Assembly (NCBI GenBank): GCA_964586975.1
Contig: CAZPJV010000001.1
Location: 15,333 to 79,332 of the forward strand
DNA length: 64,000 nt
Reading direction: 5' to 3'
Origin: UBA9973 sp964586975
Lineage (GTDB): Bacteria; Patescibacteriota; Minisyncoccia; Phycocordibacterales; UBA9973
A program made the translations under genes and the position numbers. Of the stretch, positions 57,686-64,000 are shown one piece after another; within the stretch, counting starts at the first letter, position 1; every line of letters starts with the position of its first letter. A model generated the notes under the pieces. It was not told where the DNA came from. It did not search any database and was given only the letters and a program-made list of their open reading frames with translations.

Positions 57686-59352
57686 TTTTTATTCTAGTGT
57701 TGGGGTTTTTGCCTTATTTAGCGTCTGCCGCGTCTCTTTCTTTTTCCTCAAGCAGCTCTCCGGCGGTCGGCAGCACCTTTACGGTAAATGTTTTGGTTTC
57801 AAGCTTGGATCAATCCATGAACGCGGCGTCGGGAATCGTTGCCTTTCCCTGGGATAAATTGGAAGTGGTTTCGGTATCAAAACAGGGCTCAATATTTTCC
57901 CTGTGGGCGGAAGAGCCGGCTTTTTCCAACAGCGCAGGCACAGTGAGTTTTGAAGGTATTGTTTTAAATCCCGGCTTTAAAGGCGCTAATGGAAAAATTT
58001 TAACAATAAATTTTAGAGCCAAGCGGGAGGGCCAGGCCAACTTGAGTTTTTCTTCCGGTTCGGTTTTAGCCAACGACGGTTCCGGCACAAACATTCTGTC
58101 CGATTTGCGGGTTGCGGTCGTAGTTATCGGTTCTTCTCCAACGCCAGTACCCGATGTTATAGCGGCCGAGGGAGCTCCGCTTATAACTTCTACAACCCAT
58201 CCCAATAGCTCACTGTGGTATGCCAACAAAAATCCCGAGTTTGCGTGGAAACTACCCGCCGGAGCTATCGCTGTCCGCACATCTATCAGTAAATCTGCTG
58301 GCGCCGAGCCGTCGGTCCTGTATGAACCGCCGATTTCCAAAAAGAAAGTGGACAATTTGTCGGATGGCACGCACTATTTTGCGCTGCAAATCAGGGACGC
58401 TACTGGTTGGGGTAAAATCGGACGGTATAAAATAAATATTGACACCATTCCACCCGAACCGTTTGCTATTACCTTTCCTCATGGCAATTCCACGCTGGAA
58501 CCCCAGCCAGTGATACTTTTTAATACCAAGGACACAGCATCGGGCGTGAGCCACTATGACATCAGAATCAACGACGGCGGCCCCGACCGCAAAGTACCCC
58601 AGACGGATTCCAATCCATACCCCCTGCCGCCTCAAAAGCCCGGCAATTATATTGTCAAAATAACCGCCTTTGACCGCGCCGGCAATGCGACCAATACGTC
58701 TGAAAAATTTACCATTGAAGCCATCCGCGCGCCGACCATTACCTACTATCCAACGGAAATAGAGTCGGGAGATTTGCCCAGGATTAGAGGCAATACTTAC
58801 GAAGATGCCGATGTTACTATTAAGGTCTGGGAGAGCGGCGAGGAAATATCCCAAGAGTATGTCCGAAGTAATTCCAGTGGCGATTTTAATGCCTTAGTAA
58901 CCAAGCGCCTTTCGCCAGGCACCTACACTTTCACTGTTTACGTGACCGATGCCCGAGGCGCGAGCAGTAATGAAACAGAACCGCTCCAAATTCACGTAGA
59001 ATCCCGCTTTATTAAAGACATTACCGATATCTTTCTAGACTATTTTGGCAGAGCGATGACCATTGCATTCTTGCTCTTGGGCGCCGGAGTGGGCCTGTGG
59101 TATTTCTATGCAAAGACGATAAAAAAATTGCAGTATTTGCACCGGCGGGAAAAAGAAGCCGAGAAAACTACCGTAAAATCTTTCGAGCTTTTGCGCAAAG
59201 ACATAGATGCTCATATCGCGCGCCTCAAAAAAGCGCAAACCAGACGCAAGCTCACCGATGAGGAAGTGCAGTTTCTGGAGCAATTTGAAGAAACTTTAGC
59301 GGAAGCCGAAGGCATCATTGAGAAAGAAATACGCGGCATTGCCGAGTCCTAA
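57664..59352 (+). CDS. Membrane-anchored cohesin-domain protein 2
   Basis: This encodes 562 residues from the ATG at 57664. Signal peptide (IIFILVLGFLPYLASA), cohesin domain (about 22-165: SSPAVGSTFTVNVLVSSLDQSMNAASGIVAFPWDKLEVVSV.. FSLWAEEPAFSNSAGTVSFEGIVLNPGFKG.. VLANDGSGTNIL), three Ig-like modules (about 185-460), a membrane helix (MTIAFLLLGAGVGLWYFYA) and a cytoplasmic coiled coil of about 75 residues rich in Lys/Glu. The cytoplasmic tail is a notable addition that could couple the surface scaffold to an internal partner. Confidence 0.88.
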   Translation: MAKLYKIIFILVLGFLPYLASAASLSFSSSSSPAVGSTFTVNVLVSSLDQSMNAASGIVAFPWDKLEVVSVSKQGSIFSLWAEEPAFSNSAGTVSFEGIVLNPGFKGANGKILTINFRAKREGQANLSFSSGSVLANDGSGTNILSDLRVAVVVIGSSPTPVPDVIAAEGAPLITSTTHPNSSLWYANKNPEFAWKLPAGAIAVRTSISKSAGAEPSVLYEPPISKKKVDNLSDGTHYFALQIRDATGWGKIGRYKINIDTIPPEPFAITFPHGNSTLEPQPVILFNTKDTASGVSHYDIRINDGGPDRKVPQTDSNPYPLPPQKPGNYIVKITAFDRAGNATNTSEKFTIEAIRAPTITYYPTEIESGDLPRIRGNTYEDADVTIKVWESGEEISQEYVRSNSSGDFNALVTKRLSPGTYTFTVYVTDARGASSNETEPLQIHVESRFIKDITDIFLDYFGRAMTIAFLLLGAGVGLWYFYAKTIKKLQYLHRREKEAEKTTVKSFELLRKDIDAHIARLKKAQTRRKLTDEEVQFLEQFEETLAEAEGIIEKEIRGIAES

Positions 59353-59363
59353 AATACATGCGG

Positions 59364-59460
59364 AGCCGGAAGAGGGATTCGAACCCTCGACCTTCGCTTT
59401 ACAAAAGCGTTGCTCCCCGCCCGCAACGCTCTCGCTTGCGAGGCGGGCGGGTACCAACTG
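59364..59460 (-). pseudogene. tRNA-Thr(TGT) 3' portion carrying a 36-bp palindrome in its D-loop
   Basis: On the minus strand the sequence runs CAGTTGGTA, the 36-bp element (59416-59451), GAGCA, then anticodon arm with TGT, T arm GAGGG-TTCGAAT-CCCTC and 3' acceptor TTCCGGC-T. It has no 5' acceptor strand here: its left end joins the last bases of the intact tRNA-Thr. The matching 5' strand GCCGGAA is found at 59823-59843. As it stands it cannot fold as a complete tRNA. Confidence 0.8.
59416..59451. repeat. 36-bp palindromic element, copy 1
   Basis: CCCGCCCGC and GCGGGCGGG outer arms with an inner CTCGC-TT-GCGAG hairpin. Identical to copy 2 at 59787-59822; both sit between D-loop sequences TTGGTA and GAGCA. 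Confidence 0.9.
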
Positions 59461-59533
59461 AGCCGGTGGGGGGATTCGAACCCTCGACCTTCGCTTTACA
59501 AAAGCGTTGCTCTGCCAACTGAGCTACACCGGC
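59461..59533 (-). tRNA. tRNA-Thr (anticodon TGT)
   Basis: 73 nt, complete: acceptor GCCGGTG/CACCGGC, D stem GCTC/GAGC, anticodon loop TTTGTAA, T loop TTCGAAT. The T stem GAGGG/CCCCC has one A-C mismatch, while the broken copy next to it pairs perfectly. CCA is not encoded. It starts 1 nt after the GIY-YIG stop codon. Confidence 0.9.
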
Positions 59534-59534
59534 T

Positions 59535-59771
59535 TCATATTCTGCTCTTTAAAAATCTTCTACCGTATCCTGTTTTAAAGTATCTTTCTCTCTTTATAGC
59601 ATTTTCCTTACTCGTACACGCTTCATAGTACACTAATTTTAGAGGTCTTCTATTTTTAGTAGCGGCTACTTTACCTCTATTATGATCCAATATACGTAAC
59701 TTTAGATTATTAGTCCAGCCTATATACAATTTATAATCTATATTGCTTTGTAGAACATAAGTGTAGTTCAT
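59535..59771 (-). CDS. Single-domain GIY-YIG nuclease inserted between tRNA-Thr pieces
   Basis: This encodes 78 residues from the ATG at 59771. NYTYVLQSNIDYKLYIGWTNNLKLRILDHNRGK is the GIY-YIG core, and YYEACTSKENAIKRERYFKTGYGRRF carries the late conserved Glu/Arg region. It is a paralogue of the gene at 56550 and has the same ..AGAATATGA ending. It lies between two identical 53-bp direct repeats (59411-59463 and 59782-59834) within tRNA-Thr sequence, a layout reminiscent of homing-type insertion. Confidence 0.85.
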   Translation of the reverse strand: MNYTYVLQSNIDYKLYIGWTNNLKLRILDHNRGKVAATKNRRPLKLVYYEACTSKENAIKRERYFKTGYGRRFLKSRI

Positions 59772-59781
59772 ATTATAATTT

Positions 59782-59843
59782 TGCTCCCCGCCCGCAACGC
59801 TCTCGCTTGCGAGGCGGGCGGGTACCAACTGAGCTATTCCGGC
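59782..59843 (-). pseudogene. tRNA 5' portion with the palindrome in its D-loop
   Basis: On the minus strand it reads GCCGGAATAGCTCAGTTGGTA, then the 36-bp element, then GAGCA, and breaks off before the nuclease gene. Its GCCGGAA would pair fully with TTCCGGC of the 3' portion at 59364-59370, so the two are halves of one tRNA-Thr(TGT) gene. Confidence 0.8.
59787..59822. repeat. 36-bp palindromic element, copy 2
   Basis: Identical to copy 1; flanked by GAGCA and TTGGTA in the same order. Confidence 0.9.
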
Positions 59844-59862
59844 ATTGATTTTTGGTATTTTA

Positions 59863-60285
59863 TCACACTTGAGAATTTGTTTCTTCTTCTTTGATTTCTT
59901 CTTTAATCCGGCCGAGCTTGCGTTTGTATTCGGCGATTGCTTTTAGGAACTTACTCGGCTGTTTAACCGAGGGTTCCGATGCCAGCCCGGCTGTTTTCTG
60001 GAATTTGGCTTTTAGTTCCGCCCAGCATTTTTTACATGCCTCCGCAAGCCGGACATAGATTCGGATAATTTCCATCAAAAGAAAATAGCCCAGCCTTCTG
60101 GTTATTTTAAAAATAAACTCCTTGGTTTTCTCAAAGCGGAACGAGGGCGAAGAAACATGTTCCACCGGGAGAGTTTGCCCGTTGGCCAGCGCCCGCAACT
60201 TGCGGCCGACCATAAAAATGATTCCGAACAGCGAGGCAAAAAATAAAATTAGAAAAAAATACATCTTATTTTTGCGGAAGTTCAA
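59863..60285 (-). CDS. Small membrane-anchored protein of unknown function
   Basis: This encodes 140 residues and is not recognised. One N-terminal membrane helix (MYFFLILFFASLFGIIFMVG) then a basic, largely helical cytoplasmic or external part with two close cysteines (EACKKCWAEL) and a Lys/Glu-rich C-terminus (EYKRKLGRIKEEIKEEE). The start at 60285 lies inside the end of tsf (20-bp overlap), so it is the last gene of the rpsB-tsf operon. An alternative ATG is at 60264. Confidence 0.65.
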   Translation of the reverse strand: MNFRKNKMYFFLILFFASLFGIIFMVGRKLRALANGQTLPVEHVSSPSFRFEKTKEFIFKITRRLGYFLLMEIIRIYVRLAEACKKCWAELKAKFQKTAGLASEPSVKQPSKFLKAIAEYKRKLGRIKEEIKEEETNSQV

Positions 60286-60733
60286 AACGAGCCAAGCGCC
60301 CGATTTTTATCCGTTCCCCCGTTTTTTGGATGACTTCTTCAATCAGCTGGGCGACCGTGGCTTCGGGATTCTTAATGGAAGGCTCTGACAACAGAGTTGC
60401 TTCATCCGCCGGCGCGGTGGCGGCCACCTGCAGGGCAATTTCCTTGGCCAAGGTTCTGAAAATTTTGTTTTTGGCGACGAAATCGGTTTCGCACTGCAAT
60501 TCAATCATCGCGCCGATTCTGCCTTCGCCGTGAACGTAAGCCTCAATATAACCCGACCCCAAAACCCGGTCGGCTTTTTTCCGCGCCAATTCCGAGCCGG
60601 TTTTTTTCAAAATCGCCAGCGCTTTTGCTTGGTCGCCGCCCGCCGCCTCCAGGGCTTGGCGGCACTGCATCACGGAGATGCCAGTGCTATCTCTGAGCTC
60701 CTTGACCTGTTTCGTTGTGATTGGTATTGACAT
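60266..60733 (-). CDS. tsf: Elongation factor Ts, short form
   Basis: This nucleotide-exchange factor for EF-Tu has 155 residues, compared with about 200-290 in most bacteria. The N-terminal UBA-like module and TDFVAKN signature are intact: VKELRDSTGISVMQCRQALEAAGGDQAKALAILKK and MIELQCETDFVAKNKIFRTLAKEIALQVAA. Only one reduced dimerisation/core subdomain follows. Its ATG lies inside the end of rpsB (47-bp overlap). Confidence 0.95.
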   Translation of the reverse strand: MSIPITTKQVKELRDSTGISVMQCRQALEAAGGDQAKALAILKKTGSELARKKADRVLGSGYIEAYVHGEGRIGAMIELQCETDFVAKNKIFRTLAKEIALQVAATAPADEATLLSEPSIKNPEATVAQLIEEVIQKTGERIKIGRLARFELPQK

Positions 60734-61430
60734 TTTTTTTAAACGCTTCGGCTACGGCTTGGGTAAAAAATTTAATGGAGGGAATGCCGGCGTCGTTGGC
60801 GATAATGGGACATTCTATTTTCTTGATGTTGGTGTCGGAATTTACCAAGGCCATGACCGGCACGCCGGACTTGCTCGCCTCCGTGGCCGCGATGTGCTCC
60901 GCCCGCGCGTCCACAATGAACAGCGCGTCCGGAATTTTTTTCAGTCCCAGCAGGCCGGTGTAAAAGCGGGCGAGCTTTTCCATTTTTTTGGCTAAAACCA
61001 CCCGCTCCTTCTTGGTGTATTTATCCAATCCGCCCTGCGCGCTCTCTTTATGGTAATTTTCCAGCTCGGCGATGCGTTTTTTTATTTCCGAAAAGTTGGA
61101 AAGCGTGCCGCCGATCCAGCGTTCCGTCACATACGGCATCCCCAAGGATTCCGCCGCCGCCTTGACAGCCTGCTTGGCTTCCGGCTTGCTGCCCACGAAA
61201 AGCAGAACCTTGCCTTTACTGCCGAGCTCGCCTGCGTATTTTTTCGCCTCCTCCAGCTGGGCGCTCGTCTTTTCCAAGTTAATTATGTCGCTCTTATTTT
61301 TGGTTGCGTAGATATATGGCGAAACCGAGGGATGCCGGCGGGTCTTGGAATAGCCATAATGCGCCCCCGCCTGAAACATCTGCTCCACCGCCGAATCGTC
61401 GCTTATCTTTGCGCTTTTTGCTTTGAGCAT
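60687..61430 (-). CDS. rpsB: Ribosomal protein uS2
   Basis: This encodes 247 residues from the ATG at 61430. MFQAGAHYGYSKTRRHPSVSPYIYATKNKSDIINLEKT, VLFVGSKPEAKQAVKAAAESLGMPYVTERWIGGTLSNF and PDALFIVDARAEHIAATEASKSGVPVMALVNSDTNIKKIECPIIANDAGIPSIKFF are the conserved blocks. The start is fixed by a TAGATT box 7 nt upstream; a longer reading to 61628 would run into proS on the other strand. It forms an operon with tsf and is divergent from proS. Confidence 0.97.
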   Translation of the reverse strand: MLKAKSAKISDDSAVEQMFQAGAHYGYSKTRRHPSVSPYIYATKNKSDIINLEKTSAQLEEAKKYAGELGSKGKVLLFVGSKPEAKQAVKAAAESLGMPYVTERWIGGTLSNFSEIKKRIAELENYHKESAQGGLDKYTKKERVVLAKKMEKLARFYTGLLGLKKIPDALFIVDARAEHIAATEASKSGVPVMALVNSDTNIKKIECPIIANDAGIPSIKFFTQAVAEAFKKNVNTNHNETGQGAQR

Positions 61431-61437
61431 ACTCCCC

Positions 61438-61443
61438 AATCTA
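61438..61443 (-). promoter_or_regulatory. Extended -10 box of rpsB (leaderless)
   Basis: TGC-TAGATT on the minus strand, then GGGGAGT, then the ATG at 61430. Confidence 0.65.
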
Positions 61444-61503
61444 GCAGAAATGTTCGCTTTTTGCAAATTTTTTTTCCGCTTTGACCAAAAGGATTTTTTC
61501 GGG

Positions 61504-61509
61504 TAAGAT
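61504..61509 (+). promoter_or_regulatory. -10 box of proS (leaderless)
   Basis: TAAGAT then 6 nt then ATG at 61516. With the rpsB box it makes an 85-bp divergent promoter region. Confidence 0.55.
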
Positions 61510-61515
61510 GGCTGT

Positions 61516-62781
61516 ATGCATACCAGCGTCAGGCAATCCGAGCTTTTTACCAGGACCCAAAAAGAGGCACCGACGGACGAAATTTCCAAGAACGCCGAGC
61601 TCCTCATCCGCGGTGGATTTATCCACAAGGAAATGGCCGGCGTTTATTCCTATCTGCCGCTCGGACTGAAAGTCTTGCGAAAAATTGAAGACATTGTGCG
61701 CGAGGAAATGAATCAAGCGGGCGGGCAGGAAATATTGATGTCCGCCCTGCAACCGAAAGAAAATTGGGAAAAGACCGGTCGCTGGAACGACTTGGAGGTG
61801 CTGTATAAAGTCGCCGACTCCGCGGGGCGGGAAGTGGCGCTCGGCCCGACCCACGAAGAAATCATAGTGCCGATTTTGAAAAATTACATTACTTCTTACA
61901 AGGACCTGCCGCTGGCGGTTTATCAGATTCAGGACAAATTCCGAATGGAGCTCCGTCCCAAATCGGGAATCCTGCGGGGCCGGGAATTTATGATGAAAGA
62001 TATGTATTCTTTCCACACTACCCAGCGAGACCTTGAGGAATTTTATGAAAAAATGAAGGGTGTTTACCAATCTGTGTTTGAGCGAGTCGGCATCGGGCAT
62101 CTGACTTACCTGACTTTTGCCTCCGGCGGGACCTTTGCTAAATATTCCCACGAATTCCAAACCCTGGCTCCGGCCGGCGAAGACACTATATATGTGGATG
62201 AAGCCAAGGGCCTGGCGGTCAACAAAGAAGTTTTGAACGATGAGATTCTGGCGTCCCTGCAATTAAACAAAGAAAAGTTAGGGGAGCATCGGGCGATTGA
62301 AGTCGGCAACATTTTTGACTTAAAAACGAAATATTCCGCGCCCTTTGACTTGGCTTTTACCGACGAGAAGGGTAACCAGCACCCCGTGCTGATGGGTTGC
62401 TACGGCCTCGGTATCGGGCGGCTGATGGGCGCGGTGGTGGAAGCGCTCTCGGACGATAAGGGCATCATCTGGCCGGAAGCCATCGCGCCGTTTAGGGTGC
62501 ACCTGCTGGCCCTCGGTAAAGAGAAGGCGGTCATGCTGGCGGCTGAAAAAGCCTACACCACTTTATCTCAAGCGGGAGTGGAAGTTTTGTTTGACGACCG
62601 CGCCGAGGTCTCCGCCGGCGAAAAATTCGCAGATGCTGACTTGCTGGGCATACCTTGGCGGGCGGTGGTGTCCGAGCGAAGCGTCAAAGAGGGCGGTCTG
62701 GAATTGAAAAAGCGCACGGAAGCAAAAGGCCGAATTGTTTCATTGGATGAGTTATTAAATTTGCTAAAGCCTAGCGCCTAG
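61516..62781 (+). CDS. proS: Prolyl-tRNA synthetase without editing domain
   Basis: 421 residues of class II core and anticodon-binding domain: RGGFIHKEMAGVYSYLPLG, ALGPTHEEIIVPIL, DKFRMELRPKSGILRGREFMMKDMYSFH (motif 2) and VLMGCYGLGIGRLMGAVVE (motif 3), then VEVLFDDRAEVSAGEKFADADLLGIPWR. The 180-residue editing insertion found in most bacterial-type ProRS of about 570 residues is missing. The C-terminal LLKPSA is encoded by a heptad repeat that continues into the spacer before mreB. Confidence 0.96.
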   Translation: MHTSVRQSELFTRTQKEAPTDEISKNAELLIRGGFIHKEMAGVYSYLPLGLKVLRKIEDIVREEMNQAGGQEILMSALQPKENWEKTGRWNDLEVLYKVADSAGREVALGPTHEEIIVPILKNYITSYKDLPLAVYQIQDKFRMELRPKSGILRGREFMMKDMYSFHTTQRDLEEFYEKMKGVYQSVFERVGIGHLTYLTFASGGTFAKYSHEFQTLAPAGEDTIYVDEAKGLAVNKEVLNDEILASLQLNKEKLGEHRAIEVGNIFDLKTKYSAPFDLAFTDEKGNQHPVLMGCYGLGIGRLMGAVVEALSDDKGIIWPEAIAPFRVHLLALGKEKAVMLAAEKAYTTLSQAGVEVLFDDRAEVSAGEKFADADLLGIPWRAVVSERSVKEGGLELKKRTEAKGRIVSLDELLNLLKPSA

Positions 62782-62795
62782 TTGCCTAGTGCCTA
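62766..62795. repeat. Heptad repeat GCCTAGN at the end of proS
   Basis: GCCTAGC, GCCTAGTT, GCCTAGT, GCCTATT span the proS stop codon and most of the 20-nt gap before mreB. Related to the copies in pheT and gyrB. Confidence 0.75.
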
Positions 62796-62801
62796 TTTAA
62801 A

Positions 62802-63848
62802 ATGCTAGAAAAATTTTACAAATTAATTTCCAACGACATCGGCATTGACCTGGGCACTTCCAACACCCTGGTGTATCTCAAAGGGCACGGCATTGTCCTT
62901 AACGAACCTTCCGTGGTCGCGGTCAATATTAAGACCAGTCAGATTCTGGCGGTGGGCGCCAAAGCCAAAGAAATGCTCGGGCGCACCCCGGGACATATCA
63001 AGGCGGTGCGGCCGCTGGTGGACGGAGTCATTTCCGATTTTGAGGTAACCGAGGAAATGCTGTCTTATCTCATTAATCAAGCGGATAAAATTTCCCCGAA
63101 ATTCGCGCGCCCGCGGGTGCTCATCGGCGTGCCGACCGGCACGACCAACGTGGAAACCCGCGCGGTCTATGACGCGGCGCGCAGCGCCGGCGGGCGGGAA
63201 GTGCATCTGGTGGAGGAGCCGATGGCAGCGGCCATCGGCATCCGCCTGCCCATCCGCGACCCGGTAGGCACGATGATAATTGATGTCGGCGGCGGCACCA
63301 CGGACATCGCGGTCATTTCGCTGGGCGGCATCGTCAAATCCAAAAATTTGAAAATTGCCGGCGACCGCCTGAACAACGACATAATTTCTTATATGCGCGA
63401 CGAATTTAAAATTCTCATCGGCGAGCGAACGGCGGAAATGGTAAAAATAGAAATTGGTTCCGCCATTCCCGGCAACTATATGGAGACGGAAGTCCACGGC
63501 CGCGACCTTTTGACCGGCCTGCCGCGGGAAGTGGTGGTGACGGACTCGGACATTCGCGAGGCGCTCGCGGCTTCGGTGCGCGGGTTAGTGGACGGAGTCA
63601 AGGACATGCTGGAATCCACCCCGCCAGAAATTTTGTCCGACATCATGCACCGGGGCATCACCCTGACCGGCGGCGGCGCGCTTCTGCCTGGGCTGTCCGA
63701 GCTTCTGCAGAACGCGCTTAAAATTTCGGTCTACGTGGTGGAAGACCCGTTGTCGGCGGTAGCGCGCGGCACCGGAGTGATTTTAGACGATTTGCCGTTC
63801 TATCAGGATGTTTTGATTGGGCACCAAGATGAGCTACCTCCGAGATAA
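62802..63848 (+). CDS. mreB: Rod-shape determining actin-like protein MreB
   Basis: This encodes 348 residues. NDIGIDLGTSNTLVYLKGHGIVLNEPSVVA (phosphate 1), MIIDVGGGTTDIAVISLGGIV (phosphate 2) and GITLTGGGALLPGLSELL (adenosine motif) define the actin fold of MreB. It polymerises under the membrane and guides wall synthesis. Its presence indicates a rod or elongated cell (inference). mreC starts within its last codons. Confidence 0.97.
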   Translation: MLEKFYKLISNDIGIDLGTSNTLVYLKGHGIVLNEPSVVAVNIKTSQILAVGAKAKEMLGRTPGHIKAVRPLVDGVISDFEVTEEMLSYLINQADKISPKFARPRVLIGVPTGTTNVETRAVYDAARSAGGREVHLVEEPMAAAIGIRLPIRDPVGTMIIDVGGGTTDIAVISLGGIVKSKNLKIAGDRLNNDIISYMRDEFKILIGERTAEMVKIEIGSAIPGNYMETEVHGRDLLTGLPREVVVTDSDIREALAASVRGLVDGVKDMLESTPPEILSDIMHRGITLTGGGALLPGLSELLQNALKISVYVVEDPLSAVARGTGVILDDLPFYQDVLIGHQDELPPR

Positions 63849-64000
63849 GAAAATCAAAAGAGAAAAAATTCTGAAACTTGCGGGCGGCGTGTTCCTTTTG
63901 CTGATTTTATTTTATTTCCGGGCTGGCCTTTGGCGCGGGCTTTCTTTCGCCGCCCAGGGACTTTTTCGCCCCATTTTGCTTGTCGGCAACCGCGCGGGCG
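63829..64000 (+). CDS. mreC: Rod-shape determining protein MreC, N-terminus (partial)
   Basis: The ATG at 63829 overlaps the mreB end by 20 bp. The visible 57 residues have a basic start (MSYLRDKKIKREKILK) and one membrane helix (LAGGVFLLLILFYFRAGLW), then FAAQGLFRPILLVGNRAG, as expected for MreC following MreB. The identification depends mostly on gene order. Confidence 0.7.
   Translation, partial: MSYLRDKKIKREKILKLAGGVFLLLILFYFRAGLWRGLSFAAQGLFRPILLVGNRAG

Noticed and set aside
61431..61628. Longer start for rpsB
   Set aside because: It would extend through its own promoter and into proS on the other strand; family length fits the start at 61430.

Overview
The window looks like a scaffold from a Patescibacteria/CPR bacterium, most likely a Parcubacteria-type lineage (inference). 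The grounds are very compact gene packing, aminoacyl-tRNA synthetases stripped of accessory domains, a short EF-Ts, many small single-domain proteins, a type IV pilus locus beside thin-envelope surface proteins, and palindromic repeats that sit even inside housekeeping genes. A run of 100 Ns inside gyrB shows that this is a scaffolded draft assembly.

Layout. 1-5.1 kb is a type IV pilus cluster: pilC end, two major-type pilins, prepilin peptidase and four minor pilin-like genes, the last fused to a phage-tail-like domain. 5.1-7.1 kb is ligA. 7.2-11.8 kb holds a small HTH/membrane pair and an extracytoplasmic redox module: a membrane thioredoxin, a CcdA with permuted motif order, a DUF3179 protein and a DipZ-like thioredoxin. 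11.9-14.5 kb has tRNA-Ser, DUF1761, a peptidoglycan-binding/acidic-coil protein broken by a frameshift, and TerC. 14.5-22 kb has a UvrD/RecB-like helicase-nuclease, pheST, a GC-rich array of hairpins with its own promoter and terminator, and gyrB. 22-32 kb has thrS with a tiny membrane peptide, rpmF, a NusB-NUDIX fusion, rnc, an SMC with a Rad50-like zinc hook, a carboxypeptidase-CapA fusion and rnr. 32-45.3 kb is the core information block: rpsP, a KH protein, trmD, a lycopene-cyclase-like protein, a winged-helix/Cas2-fold regulator between two matching operators, rpoB, rpoC, a MazF-like toxin, dnaG and rpoD. 45.3-51.2 kb has a DUF559 nuclease between palindromes, DsbA-like, DUF378, glycosyltransferase and beta-lactamase-like genes. 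51.2-59.4 kb is a surface-protein cluster: a tail-fibre-like protein, two WxL-like proteins, a DUF916-like protein, a dockerin protein and two membrane-anchored cohesin proteins. 59.4-64 kb has an interrupted tRNA-Thr locus with a GIY-YIG nuclease, tsf-rpsB, proS and mreBC.

The signals most worth following up are: (i) two 42-bp perfect-dyad operator/promoters flanking the winged-helix/Cas2-fold regulator, the second lying upstream of rpoBC; (ii) the tRNA-Thr locus, where an identical 36-bp palindrome sits in the D-loop of two tRNA pieces separated by a GIY-YIG gene and an intact tRNA-Thr; (iii) a compact transcription unit made almost entirely of consecutive hairpins upstream of gyrB; (iv) at least twelve genes whose -10 box lies 6-7 nt before the start codon, implying widespread leaderless mRNAs; (v) palindromic and heptad repeats translated in frame within ligA, pheT, uvrD-like, rnr, trmD and gyrB; (vi) unusual architectures: permuted CcdA, zinc-hook SMC, NusB-NUDIX, carboxypeptidase-CapA and pilin-phage domain; (vii) a cohesin/dockerin/WxL-like surface assembly. 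All functional statements come from reading sequence and recalled family knowledge; no searches were run.
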